The notes below the pieces were generated by a model. That model saw only the letters and a program-made list of their open reading frames with translations. It was not told the DNA's origin and ran no database searches. The position numbers were made by a program, and so were the translations under genes. Source: Westiellopsis prolifica IICB1 (GTDB taxonomy: Bacteria; Cyanobacteriota; Cyanobacteriia; Cyanobacteriales; Nostocaceae). Taken from it: a stretch of DNA of 64,000 bases. The first letter of the stretch is position 1; every line of letters begins with the position of its first letter. The stretch lies in assembly GCF_004323185.1 (NCBI RefSeq), contig NZ_NAPS01000002.1, forward strand, positions 1,709,878 to 1,773,877, read 5' to 3'. This document shows, piece after piece, positions 46,701 through 54,765 of this stretch.

Positions 46701-47768
46701 AATGTACGTACTTGCAACTTAATAAATATTATAGAAGCTGCTCTCGATACAGTAAATCTAGCAGCTCAAGCAAAAGATATTCATATTCAAATTATGTTTG
46801 ATTCTCAGGCAGCACTAGTTTCTGGTGATGCCGAACGTTTACAACAAGTAGTCTGGAATTTACTATCCAATGCCATCAAGTTTACACCTGCTGGCGGTAG
46901 AGTAGAGGTAGAATTATCTCTGTTCAAAGAACAAAAAACAGGGAAACGGCAAGATAAAAATACAGAGAGTGTATTTGATAGATTCTCCGCCTCACCCCGT
47001 CTGAATATTACTCCCTCTTTACAAACATCACCACCCTTTTCTCTATCCGCATCTTCGGAAACTACTTACGCCCAAATTACAGTGAAAGATACTGGTATTG
47101 GTATCAGCCCTGAATTTCTACCTTACGTATTTGATCGTTTCCGACAAGCAGACAGTTCTAGTACCAGATCCCATGGTGGCTTGGGATTAGGTTTAGCGAT
47201 CGTGCGCCATTTAATAGAAATGCATGGCGGTAGTATTAATGTAGCAAGTCTCGGAAAAGAACAAGGTACAACATTTACAGTCAAACTACCACTTCTTAAG
47301 GGTCAACAGTCAATACTCAACACTCAAAACTCAACATTTAATAGTCAAGAGACTGTTGGGAATTGTCTTTCTGTCTCACCCTCGCTTTTAGATGGTGTAC
47401 GCGTACTAGTTGTAGATGATGAAGCTGATACACGTGACTATCTCACCACCTTACTCAAACAGTATCAGGCAGAGGTGCTAGCAGTAGCCTCAGCGCCAGC
47501 AGCACTACAAGCTGTTGAGGAATGGAAACCAAATGTTTTAGTTAGTGACATTGGAATGCCCCAGGAAGACGGTTACTCCTTAGTTCGCAAATTGCGATCG
47601 CGATCAAAAGAACAAGGAGGAAAAATACCAGCAGCAGCATTAACAGCCTATGCGAGAGCAGAAGATCGACGTCGAGCCATACAGGCAGGTTTTCAGTTAC
47701 ATTTACCTAAACCTGTTGATCCTTCTGAGTTAATTACAGTTGTAGCTAGCCTTGTAGGACGTACCTAA
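43782..47768 (+). CDS. Hybrid multi-sensor histidine kinase with receiver domain
   Basis: A 1328-residue membrane sensor. The N-terminal about 320 residues have several hydrophobic helices (IIAIVIGCSVMLGWW, ALCFFLSGLSLFLSV, ILTLIAILIVLLALIG, FAISLFAIFLMTIFT). Then come PAS domains (SFVESNIIGILYSDIYGDIS; RFRLAVDNMPDVFAIYDAQL; a third from WLEDLLNLMPTPLLLIEAG), a GAF domain (about 740-880), HisKA with the H-box LSHELRSPLN (His913), HATPase_c (VVWNLLSNAIKFTPAGG, DTGIGIS, GLGLGLAIVRHL) and a C-terminal receiver (Asp1256 in VSDIGMP). The receiver lets it work by phosphorelay. The signal is unknown; the stop codon is inside a tandem repeat. Confidence 0.92.
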   Translation: MLKVKRLHQNSFYSVFSPSVITRTGSIIAIVIGCSVMLGWWFDIDFFKNCFDLSTVTMKGNTALCFFLSGLSLFLSVSVGGDMGRLASTHTNYFYHPNSMDGYVDANRRLTPRPHLKIIERVCAFTVLTIASLTLIQYLFGWDFGIDQLLFHEKANTPLTSQPGRMGLNTAVSFLLIGLSLELLEKPKSRHSYWFAQILTLIAILIVLLALIGYAYQVKIFYGMFPNVTSMALHTVIGLIVLCVGILWSQPEQGVMKVITSQTDGGLLARRLLIAAIALPLITGWLILQGEKAGQYESEFAISLFAIFLMTIFTIVIWKNAAAIQKLSHQRDRAKLALKEHTEKLRSFVESNIIGILYSDIYGDISQANDKFLHMIGYTREDFLQAGSINWSDITPPEYLPLDAQGIAEAQATGACTPYEKEYIRRDGSRIPVLVGYTLVGEKQQESVAFILDLSERKQTEATLLQTEQRFRLAVDNMPDVFAIYDAQLRFQFVNAAALQRLGKAKEEIIGRTDEEIFPTEITQLYLPILFKAVETRTTQTTETTINFPEDDTLTTLIKYVPIVDDKGEIYQILAFAEDITIRKQAEEALRNQQKWLEDLLNLMPTPLLLIEAGTARVTFANKAADEVAGGKFPKADSAADYQALYYSTDAAGNHIPDEQAPGVRVARGERLDGVELDWHTPAGVRSLLIYADTLPAMHGYPTTCVLTFQDITNLKRVEKALSLGYKRLQLLFGTASDLLSSKEPVPLIESLFQKLADQIGLDVYFNFLVTENSQVMHLASWHGIDEKTAQAAKFLEIGQGMCGTVAQERRPISLENVQESTDQKVEFLRTIGIKTYYGYPLIAQGQLLGTLCFCSRSRSRFSQNEMGMMQAVCDQIAIAMERARLITSLQQQTEQLQEANRMKDEFLAILSHELRSPLNAILGWSQLLRSRKLNETQITKALETIERNAKTQTQLIEDLLDISRIIRGKLRLNVRTCNLINIIEAALDTVNLAAQAKDIHIQIMFDSQAALVSGDAERLQQVVWNLLSNAIKFTPAGGRVEVELSLFKEQKTGKRQDKNTESVFDRFSASPRLNITPSLQTSPPFSLSASSETTYAQITVKDTGIGISPEFLPYVFDRFRQADSSSTRSHGGLGLGLAIVRHLIEMHGGSINVASLGKEQGTTFTVKLPLLKGQQSILNTQNSTFNSQETVGNCLSVSPSLLDGVRVLVVDDEADTRDYLTTLLKQYQAEVLAVASAPAALQAVEEWKPNVLVSDIGMPQEDGYSLVRKLRSRSKEQGGKIPAAALTAYARAEDRRRAIQAGFQLHLPKPVDPSELITVVASLVGRT

Positions 47769-47873
47769 ATTAGATTTCTGAGTCCTAAATTAGATTTCTG
47801 AGTCCTAAATTAGATTTCTGAGTCCTAAATTAGATTTCTGAGTCCTAAATTAGATTTCTGAGTCCTAAATTAG
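47764..47873. repeat. 20-bp tandem repeat overlapping the kinase stop codon
   Basis: Five exact copies of cctaaattagatttctgagt plus a partial sixth. The TAA of the first copy is the stop codon of the hybrid kinase. Copy-number change would not alter the protein. Confidence 0.95.
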
Positions 47874-47892
47874 GTTGATGATTCATAATTAA

Positions 47893-48393
47893 TTATTTCT
47901 GTATCGCATAGACGCACAAGCTCTTATCCCACATTTGAGCATTTTTTTCATATTTCATGCCATTTTTGATAGCGACCTTTTGAGATGCAATATTTCTAGG
48001 GTCAATTAATGATATTAAACGATTTAAACCAAGTTCTTGAAAACCATAGTTTCGACACGCAATAGCCGCTTCTGTTGCTAAACCTTGTCCCCAGTATTCT
48101 TTAGCTAATAAATAGCCAATTTCTACTTCTTGTTGTTCATCTACTAATTGGAGCATGAGTCCACAGCGACCGATTAGTTTATGATCAGCCTTATAGATGG
48201 TTGCCCACAAACTCCACCCCCTTTCTTTGTACATATTCATAATTCTTTCTACCTGCTGCTGTGTTTGTTCACGAGTATATGGTTTTGGGTAGAACTTCGT
48301 AACTACAGGGTCAGCATAAATCGCTGCTAACTCGTCTATATCATCTAGGGTGAAATGTCGCAAAATTAGGCGAGGTGTTTCAATCACAATCAT
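47893..48393 (-). CDS. GNAT family N-acetyltransferase
   Basis: A 166-residue acetyltransferase. It follows the RimJ/RimL-type plan: TPRLILRHFTLDDIDELAAI, VEIGYLLAKEYWGQGLATEA with the acetyl-CoA-binding Q/RxxGxG/A-like WGQGLA, and NRLISLIDPRNIASQKVAIK near the C-terminus. The substrate may be a protein N-terminus or a small amine; not decidable. Single gene, convergent with the kinase. Confidence 0.9.
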   Translation of the reverse strand: MIVIETPRLILRHFTLDDIDELAAIYADPVVTKFYPKPYTREQTQQQVERIMNMYKERGWSLWATIYKADHKLIGRCGLMLQLVDEQQEVEIGYLLAKEYWGQGLATEAAIACRNYGFQELGLNRLISLIDPRNIASQKVAIKNGMKYEKNAQMWDKSLCVYAIQK

Positions 48394-48485
48394 CTGGATT
48401 TTTAGATTTGAGATTTTAGACGTTTATGCTAAAACTAGGTTAACAGCACTCTAGTCGCGATCGCTCGACTAGTAGTCCGCCACAT

Positions 48486-48645
48486 TACTAGTACTCTGGC
48501 AACCCAACTTTGCTAGGTAAACCAATTTTAGATTCACCTTCTTTTCCTCTTCCTTTGCGTACTTCGCGTCTACCCTCCGGGAACGACTTTGTCGAACGCG
48601 GTTCCTTCCCTTACCCATCAAAGTTAGGTTGTCAAACCACTAGTA
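48486..48645. mobile_element. MITE-like element with tactagt ends
   Basis: tactagtactctggcaacc (from 48486) and, inverted, tactagtggtttgacaacc (ending 48645) agree at 22 of 27 end positions. 160 bp, no ORF. A related end (ctagtagtggtttgtcaat) interrupts the tandem repeat at about 63923. Confidence 0.6.
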
Positions 48646-48759
48646 AAAATTAAATTTGCAATTATTTTTGCTCAAATTCTCAACTTCTACGAAAAGTCTG
48701 AGTCCGGTAGCTGCTACCACAGATAAAATAGTTAACAAATGATGCTTGCTAGCTGACTC

Positions 48760-49563
48760 ATGACGCCTTCACAAGACGCAAACACTGCAACTGCTCCGGT
48801 TGCTTCTGGTACAGACTTTGAAACCGACGAGCAACAACAAACCAATCCTTTGGATGAACTACCAGGAGAGGTCGAAATGACCCTTTTTGAACATCTAGAG
48901 GAGTTACGACTGCGGATTTTTTATGCGCTGATTGCTGTAGCAGTAGGTGTTATTGGCTGCTTTTTTGCTGTCAAGCCAATAGTTCAGTTATTGGAAGTAC
49001 CAGCCCAAGGAGTAAAATTTCTCCAACTTGCACCCGGCGAATACTTTTTTGTCTCTCTGAAAGTTGCAGGCTATACTGGCTTGCTTCTTGCCAGTCCCTT
49101 TATCCTGTACCAAATCATCCAGTTTGTACTACCAGGATTAACTCGCCGAGAACGCCGCTTGTTGGGGCCTATTGTTCTAGGATCAAGCGTGCTGTTTGCA
49201 GCAGGTTTAGTATTTGCCTATTTCCTACTGATTCCAGCGGCTTTAAAATTCTTCATTAGCTACGGTGCAGATGTCGTAGAACAGCTATGGTCAATCGACA
49301 AATATTTTGAATTTGTTTTATTGCTACTGTTCAGTACAGGGCTAGCATTCCAAGTACCAATCATCCAGCTTTTACTTGGTACTTTAGGAATTGTCTCGTC
49401 AAAACAAATGTTTTCTGGCTGGCGTTATGTAATTTTAGGTGCAGTAGTTCTGGGTGCTGTCATTACACCTTCTACAGATCCCCTTACCCAAAGTCTCCTA
49501 GCAGGAGCCGTACTAGGGCTGTATTTTAGTGGAATTGGACTAGTTAAGCTTATCGGGAAGTAA
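48760..49563 (+). CDS. tatC: Twin-arginine translocase subunit TatC
   Basis: Receptor subunit of the Tat pathway, which moves folded proteins across the thylakoid and plasma membranes. The 267-residue protein has six hydrophobic helices and the conserved [19 protein letters not shown], a PGLTRRERR loop and [11 protein letters not shown] near the fifth helix. An N-terminal extension of about 35 residues rich in Thr, Gln and Asp is usual in cyanobacteria. No tatA gene is adjacent. Confidence 0.95.
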   Translation: MTPSQDANTATAPVASGTDFETDEQQQTNPLDELPGEVEMTLFEHLEELRLRIFYALIAVAVGVIGCFFAVKPIVQLLEVPAQGVKFLQLAPGEYFFVSLKVAGYTGLLLASPFILYQIIQFVLPGLTRRERRLLGPIVLGSSVLFAAGLVFAYFLLIPAALKFFISYGADVVEQLWSIDKYFEFVLLLLFSTGLAFQVPIIQLLLGTLGIVSSKQMFSGWRYVILGAVVLGAVITPSTDPLTQSLLAGAVLGLYFSGIGLVKLIGK

Positions 49564-49709
49564 GACACCTTCGGAATTAAAAATTAAAAATTAAAAATTA
49601 AATCGTCTGAATTTTTAATTTCACATTTTTCGTCTTTAATTAAGCGAAGCGTCTGTTTTGCTCTGCCTAATATTTTTCTAATTTTGAATTTTGAATAATT
49701 TTTACCTTA

Positions 49710-51389
49710 GTGCAAATAAATACTTTTAACCAATTTGATGTTTTAGTAATCGGCGCTGGCGCTGCTGGACTGTATACAGCACTTTGTCTACCACAATCCT
49801 TACAAGTTGGTCTGATTACCAAAGAAACAGTGAGTTTGTCTGCGAGTGATTGGGCGCAGGGTGGTATTGCTGCTGCGATCGCTCCAGATGATTCACCACA
49901 TTTACACATTGACGATACAATCAAAGCTGGCGCGGGTTTATGCGATCGCCCCGCAGTCGAATTTCTTGCTGAACACGCCCCAAGTTGCATTCGATCTCTG
50001 GTGGAATTAGGGGTTGCTTTTGATCGCCATGGTAGTGATTTAGCTTTAACTTTAGAAGCAGCCCACTCTAAGCACCGAGTTCTTCACGCTGCTGATACTA
50101 CAGGAAGAGAAGTAATCACCACACTTACAGCCCAAGTACTACAACGTAAAAATATTCACGTCATTCAACAAGCTTTAGCATTGAGTTTGTGGATAGATAG
50201 CCAATCACAAGCCTGTCAGGGAATTAGCTTATTTTATCAAGGTAAAATCACATGGGTAAGAGCTGGTGCAGTCGTGCTAGCAACAGGTGGTGGTGGTCAG
50301 GTATTTGCTCAAACTACAAATCCAGCTGTGAGTACAGGAGATGGAGTCGCGATCGCAGCTCGTGCTGGGGTAATTCTCAGAGATTTAGAATTTGTCCAAT
50401 TTCATCCCACTGCTTTAACTAAACCAGGAGCAGAACGCTTTTTAATTAGTGAAGCTGTACGTGGCGAGGGAGCGCACTTAATAGATGATGAAGGGCGACG
50501 TTTTACCTTTGATTATCATCCTGCGGGTGAACTAGCACCCAGAGATATCGTCAGTCGGGCAATTTTTAGTCACTTACAAAACACTACCACAGATCCCGCA
50601 ACAGCCCACGTGTGGCTAGATATGCGCCCTATCCCTGCTGACAAAATTCGTCACCGTTTCCCCAATATTATTAATGTTTGTCAGCGTTGGGGTATCGATG
50701 TTTTTTCGGAGCCAATTCCCGTCGCTCCTGCTGCTCATTATTGGATGGGTGGTATTGTCACAGATGTCATGAACCGTACCAATATTCCTAATTTATACGC
50801 CGTGGGAGAAACTGCAAGTACGGGGGTACATGGTGCTAATCGCCTTGCTAGCAATTCTTTACTTGAATGTATTGTTTTCGGCGCCCAGATGGGCCATGTG
50901 GAAATCAAAAATGAGTTAATCAGTGAAGAAGCAGCTTCAACAGCAGAGGAATTTACTGAATTTACTATAGATGTGCATGATTGGCAAAAACAACAACTAT
51001 ATTTAGAAGATTTGCGCGAAAAAATTCCCCGTTTAGTGTGGCAATATGCTGGTATTTGTCGAGAACAGTCAGGATTAGAAATCGCGATCGCCACTGTAGA
51101 ATCTTGGCAGCAAGATTTTGCAAATCTACAACTAAGTCAATCTTTACTTGATTTACCCCCAAAACAAAACGTTACTCTTAAATTGCCAGATGTAGAAAGA
51201 CAATTAAGATTATGGGCAGAAACTCATAATTTATTAGATGTAGCTTATTTAATCCTCAAAAGTGCTGCTTTTAGAAAAGAAAGCAGAGGAGGACACTATC
51301 GCCTAGATTATCCTCAACCAGATCCTAATTGGCAAGTTCATACATTGGTACAGTACCAAAATTGGTGGAAAGCACCTGTATTGGAATAG
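49710..51389 (+). CDS. nadB: L-aspartate oxidase
   Basis: FAD enzyme that oxidises L-aspartate to iminoaspartate, the first step of NAD synthesis. The 559-residue protein has the N-terminal Rossmann motif DVLVIGAGAAGLYTA (GAGAAG 15-20), SASDWAQGGIAAAI, EFVQFHPTAL, LISEAVRGEGAHLID and HGANRLASNSLLECIVFG, all typical. GTG start. nadA is not adjacent. Separated from tatC by about 150 bases of AT-rich repeats. Confidence 0.95.
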   Translation: MQINTFNQFDVLVIGAGAAGLYTALCLPQSLQVGLITKETVSLSASDWAQGGIAAAIAPDDSPHLHIDDTIKAGAGLCDRPAVEFLAEHAPSCIRSLVELGVAFDRHGSDLALTLEAAHSKHRVLHAADTTGREVITTLTAQVLQRKNIHVIQQALALSLWIDSQSQACQGISLFYQGKITWVRAGAVVLATGGGGQVFAQTTNPAVSTGDGVAIAARAGVILRDLEFVQFHPTALTKPGAERFLISEAVRGEGAHLIDDEGRRFTFDYHPAGELAPRDIVSRAIFSHLQNTTTDPATAHVWLDMRPIPADKIRHRFPNIINVCQRWGIDVFSEPIPVAPAAHYWMGGIVTDVMNRTNIPNLYAVGETASTGVHGANRLASNSLLECIVFGAQMGHVEIKNELISEEAASTAEEFTEFTIDVHDWQKQQLYLEDLREKIPRLVWQYAGICREQSGLEIAIATVESWQQDFANLQLSQSLLDLPPKQNVTLKLPDVERQLRLWAETHNLLDVAYLILKSAAFRKESRGGHYRLDYPQPDPNWQVHTLVQYQNWWKAPVLE

Positions 51390-51399
51390 GTGTTTATGG

Positions 51400-51508
51400 T
51401 TATACCATTTCACTAAAACCTTGGTACAAATACAGACCCTGTAGAGACGCGATATATCGCGTCTGGGACAAAATTTATGTGTATCGTGATTAACATGAAA
51501 TGGTATTA
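51400..51508. mobile_element. MITE copy, taccatttcac family
   Basis: ttataccatttcac on the left and catgaaatggtatta on the right, with the same central agacgcgatatatcgcgtct. Starts 11 bases after the nadB stop codon. Confidence 0.88.
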
Positions 51509-51535
51509 GTGGTTTGGTGGTTGGTGAACAACAAG

Positions 51536-51566
51536 ATCCCCGACTTTTTAAAAAAGTCGGGGATTT
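51536..51566. terminator. Bidirectional terminator between nadB and the VKOR gene
   Basis: atccccgacttttt (51536-51549) pairs perfectly with aaaaagtcggggat (51551-51564). A T-rich stretch follows on the + strand, and the A/T-rich inner part serves both strands. The two genes converge here. Confidence 0.85.
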
Positions 51567-51593
51567 GGTTTTCTCAATTGCAGAAAAGAAAAT

Positions 51594-52583
51594 TTATGGT
51601 CGTCTTAAAATATACTTAAAATTGCGCGCTCCTGCGTAATTACTAATATTTGCTAACTCCTCTAAATTTTGCGCCCCTGCATAGGTTTTTCCATTGATAA
51701 TCCAACTCGGATAGCTTTGAATTTTAGCTGCTCGACATTCATCTTTTAGCCCATTTGGGTTATCAGCAGGAGCGCAATCAATATGATCAATTTCACTGTA
51801 AGCTTCTTTACCAAAAACTAATTTTTGTTCATGGCAGTGAGGACACCACCAAGCAATGTATTCTTTAGCACCTATTTGTTTGAGATGACGGGCGAGTGCA
51901 ATTTCTGCCTCACCAGAAGTAGTTGTCACTTCCCAACCTACACCTGGTTTCGGTTCTTCTAATGGTTTGAAACTGATGATTGCTGGTTTTCCAGGATTTT
52001 CTACAATGGTGACGCCGCTATTGTTATTTGGTGGAGGAGCATAAATAGCGAGAGTGCCAATTAATGTCACCATACCAACAACAATGCCAGTAAAAAAGAT
52101 TTGCCCAATATCCTCCCAAGCACGACCAACAATCGTTAGTACCAACATACTGAAGGAAAAAATTGCTGAGGCCACACAGTAGATACACAGTGCTTTAATC
52201 TTGAATACCAGTAGGTAAATCAAAAAGCTACTGAATACCGACATGGCGATCGCTCCGATCAGAAGCAGTAACCAAGTGAGATTTTCCAGCTTTGTGCGAG
52301 AATCTTTCTTTTTAACTGGGTTTACAGTCAACGGGGCTAAGGCAAAAACTCCCATACCCACGTAAGCCAAAAAACCGAACAAAGCCAGAGGAAGCCCAAA
52401 AACTGTAGCATAATCGCTCTGTAACACTATATCGCAGCTTTGTGTCGGACAAGCAGCAGAGCTTTGGCTAAATTTAACTACCGTCAGATAAGCAGTAGTC
52501 AAAGCACCTAAAGTGGCGATCGCACCAATGATTAAACGCGATCGACGATAAATCCAAGGAGTAGAAGAAAGGCGACGATTCAT
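51594..52583 (-). CDS. VKOR-thioredoxin fusion oxidoreductase
   Basis: Membrane enzyme that forms disulfides in lumenal or periplasmic proteins, including PSII assembly factors. The 329-residue protein has five hydrophobic segments in a vitamin K epoxide reductase domain with loop cysteines Cys45 and Cys50 (ACPTQSC) and the active-site pair in LCIYC (Cys133, Cys136). A fused thioredoxin-like domain carries WWCPHC (Cys247, Cys250), plus another pair, Cys270 and Cys283. All key cysteines are present. The ATG is preceded by a polypyrimidine leader on its own strand. Confidence 0.93.
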   Translation of the reverse strand: MNRRLSSTPWIYRRSRLIIGAIATLGALTTAYLTVVKFSQSSAACPTQSCDIVLQSDYATVFGLPLALFGFLAYVGMGVFALAPLTVNPVKKKDSRTKLENLTWLLLLIGAIAMSVFSSFLIYLLVFKIKALCIYCVASAIFSFSMLVLTIVGRAWEDIGQIFFTGIVVGMVTLIGTLAIYAPPPNNNSGVTIVENPGKPAIISFKPLEEPKPGVGWEVTTTSGEAEIALARHLKQIGAKEYIAWWCPHCHEQKLVFGKEAYSEIDHIDCAPADNPNGLKDECRAAKIQSYPSWIINGKTYAGAQNLEELANISNYAGARNFKYILRRP

Positions 52584-52601
52584 AAGCAGGTATTGGTAAT
52601 T

Positions 52602-52818
52602 GGGATTGGGGAAAGGGGAAAGGGGAAAGGGGAAAGGGGAAAGGGAATTGGGGAAAGGGAGACACCAGAGACATGGGGGACAAAGGAGAATTATTTAATA
52701 AATCTGTTCCTGATCCCCGATCCCCGATCCCTGATCCCCGATCCCCTTTCCCCGATCCCCGTACTCTGAGAGAAGCCGCTTACGCGTCTACGCGTAGCGT
52801 CTCCTCTGGAGAATCCCC
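52602..52818. repeat. G-rich tract and interspersed repeats between the VKOR and btpA genes
   Basis: On the + strand 52602-52650 reads as repeated ggggaaa units, a canonical G-quadruplex-capable run. 52710-52760 is a run of gatccccgatcc-type units, and 52753-52818 is the same 66-bp repeat as at 26791-26856. No gene is supported here. Confidence 0.85.
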
Positions 52819-52827
52819 GATCCCCAG

Positions 52828-53676
52828 TTAAGATTTTAAGCTTACAGAAGAAATAGATTTGCGATCGCCCCTGTTGTTCCAACTGCGGTGGGCGGCCTCC
52901 ACAAATTGATTAACACGAATCGGGTCAATTGTTTGTTCGCGGCGACCGTGACGTTTTAAGGAACTAGAGACAATCACTCCATCTGCTACTTGTAACAATG
53001 TCGCAACATTTTCCCAAGACGCGCCGCTACCAATAAATACTGGTGTACCTGCTGCTGCTTGTGCAGCTAATTCCAAATCTTCTTGGTTTGGTGGACTGCC
53101 TGTAGCCCAACCAGATAAAATAATGGCATCCGCCAAACCTCGTTCGATGGTATCTTGCACAGCCACGGTCAAATTTGGAGAACTCAAAGGACGAGCGTGC
53201 TTAACTAAGACATCAGCAAAGATTTTGACATCACTACCCAATTCGCGCCGATAGCGCAGTAAATGATGGGCTTCTCCTTCTATTAAACCCTGGTCGGTTG
53301 CCATCACCCCACTAAGGACGTTCACACGGATAAATTGCGCTCTTACACAGCTAGCAATAGCCATAGCACTTTTAGCATCGTTCCGTAAAACGTTAATACC
53401 AACAGGTAGCGTCACCATATTCTGTATTCGCTCCACTACTATAGTCATTGCACTGACAACAGCAGGGTCAACCTGGTTTTTTGGAAACGGCGCATCAAAG
53501 AAATTTTCTACAATGATGCCATCAACCCCTCCACTGGCTAGGGCTGTCGCTTCTTGTTCGGCACGGTCAATTACCGCTTTCAGGCTACCTCCCCAACGAG
53601 GCGAGGTAGGTAAGGGTAGTAAATGAACTACACCAATTATTGGTGTGCGGGTTTTAAACAGCTGATATAAGTCCAC
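52828..53676 (-). CDS. btpA: Photosystem I biogenesis protein BtpA
   Basis: A 282-residue TIM-barrel-like protein needed for stable accumulation of PSI reaction-centre proteins. Starts MDLYQLFKTRTPIIGVVHLL; other conserved parts are LPTSPRWGGSLKAVIDRAEQ, GVDGIIVENFFDAPF, VGINVLRNDAKSAMAIA and DAIILSGWATGSPP. I start at GTG 53676, matching the family; a TTG at 53709 is the upstream limit. Its other neighbours are not PSI genes. Confidence 0.93.
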   Translation of the reverse strand: MDLYQLFKTRTPIIGVVHLLPLPTSPRWGGSLKAVIDRAEQEATALASGGVDGIIVENFFDAPFPKNQVDPAVVSAMTIVVERIQNMVTLPVGINVLRNDAKSAMAIASCVRAQFIRVNVLSGVMATDQGLIEGEAHHLLRYRRELGSDVKIFADVLVKHARPLSSPNLTVAVQDTIERGLADAIILSGWATGSPPNQEDLELAAQAAAGTPVFIGSGASWENVATLLQVADGVIVSSSLKRHGRREQTIDPIRVNQFVEAAHRSWNNRGDRKSISSVSLKS

Positions 53677-54765
53677 GTCTTTAATCCGTAACACACAGTC
53701 CAGAGTCAATAGTCAATAGTCAATGGTCAATAGTCAATGGTCTACCGATTTTAGATTTTGGATTACCCTGCGGATAGCTGCACAAGAGTCTATGGATTTT
53801 GAATTTATCCGACTCAAGGGCTTGGCGACTCTGGATAATCAATTTTGGTTTTGTTCTATCAGATTTGTAGTCGGAGTACTTACTCAAAATTTTTCATCCA
53901 AAATTTACAATCCATAACCAAAAATTGATAGTCAATAACCTGTAGACTGATTATTCTGAACTATTGACTTCGGACTTTAGACTGTTGACTTTTGACTAAC
54001 TTTTTCAACCTTTGTTTTGTATTGGTCGGTTTTCCGCCTCCCCCTTAAGAAGGAAATTAACGTAAAACCTTCCATAAGATATGTTAAGATAAAAACTGGT
54101 TACAAGAGGAGTTTGCAACTCACAAGACGCACAAGGCGCCGAGCGGCTTTCCACTGGGTGGCTGTTTCTCGTCGAGCAGGTAACAATTCTGTTACAGTTG
54201 CAGGATAAACCTGAACTGATTGGTAACATTACCGCTGTCAAGGCGTAGTTTAGTGCGTATTTTCCTAGATGGTAGCGACTTCTCACCACACATCCCATAG
54301 GGGAAAGTGGCTCCTTTTAGGGTAGAGTAGATTCACAACGCACGCGCTGCGGTAATGTAAAATACCAAAAGCAATTTGCAACAAAAAGTTACGAGTGTCT
54401 ATTTTACCCAACAGCTATTTGTTTTTCCCTTGGAAACACAGAATAGTAAAAAAATATTAGCATGATCTCTGTTGCAGTTCATCGGGATCATAGATTCCTT
54501 TGGGTGCGTTTGGATTTTGTGATGTGGGCATGATGTCAAAGAGTTGCCTCTGGAGCAAATGTCTGGGTTAGAACGTTTAGAAAAAATGGGCGAGGCTTGT
54601 TCAGTGCCGGAAACGGCACTGAACACCTCCCCACGATTTAACCCGTGGGCTAGTTGAGTTGTTAAAGCCTGGCCCATTTTTTCTTGGTTCAATGACTTGT
54701 CTGAAAATCCTTAGTTAAGATTTAACTTTTGGAGTGAAGAAAACTAAAAACCTTATATTTATAGT
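53677..54765. other. Spacer between btpA and rimO
   Basis: About 1.1 kb. Near btpA there is a heptamer repeat (agtcaat, 53704-53742). From about 54060 to 54360 the sequence is less AT-rich and contains gtttgcaactcacaagacgc and agcggctttccactgggtgg, with no ORF or known RNA recognised. A clear structured element is at 54579-54684. I saw no tRNA, rnpB, 6S, SRP or tmRNA signature. Confidence 0.45.
54579..54684. other. Structured element: three-way junction-like fold upstream of rimO
   Basis: An outer stem pairs 54579-54598 (agaaaaaatgggc...) with 54665-54684 (...ggcccattttttct) with few mismatches. Inside are a perfect 11-bp hairpin with a gaaa loop (gttcagtgccg / cggcactgaac, 54599-54624) and a second hairpin (cccacg / cgtggg, 54630-54649). 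It lies 82 bases before rimO. It may be a leader RNA, a terminator-like structure or a palindromic mobile element. Confidence 0.65.

Noticed and set aside
54017..54208. 63-residue ORF between btpA and rimO
   Set aside because: Arg-rich chance frame with no leader or known motif; the region might be an unrecognised RNA, but no signature was found.
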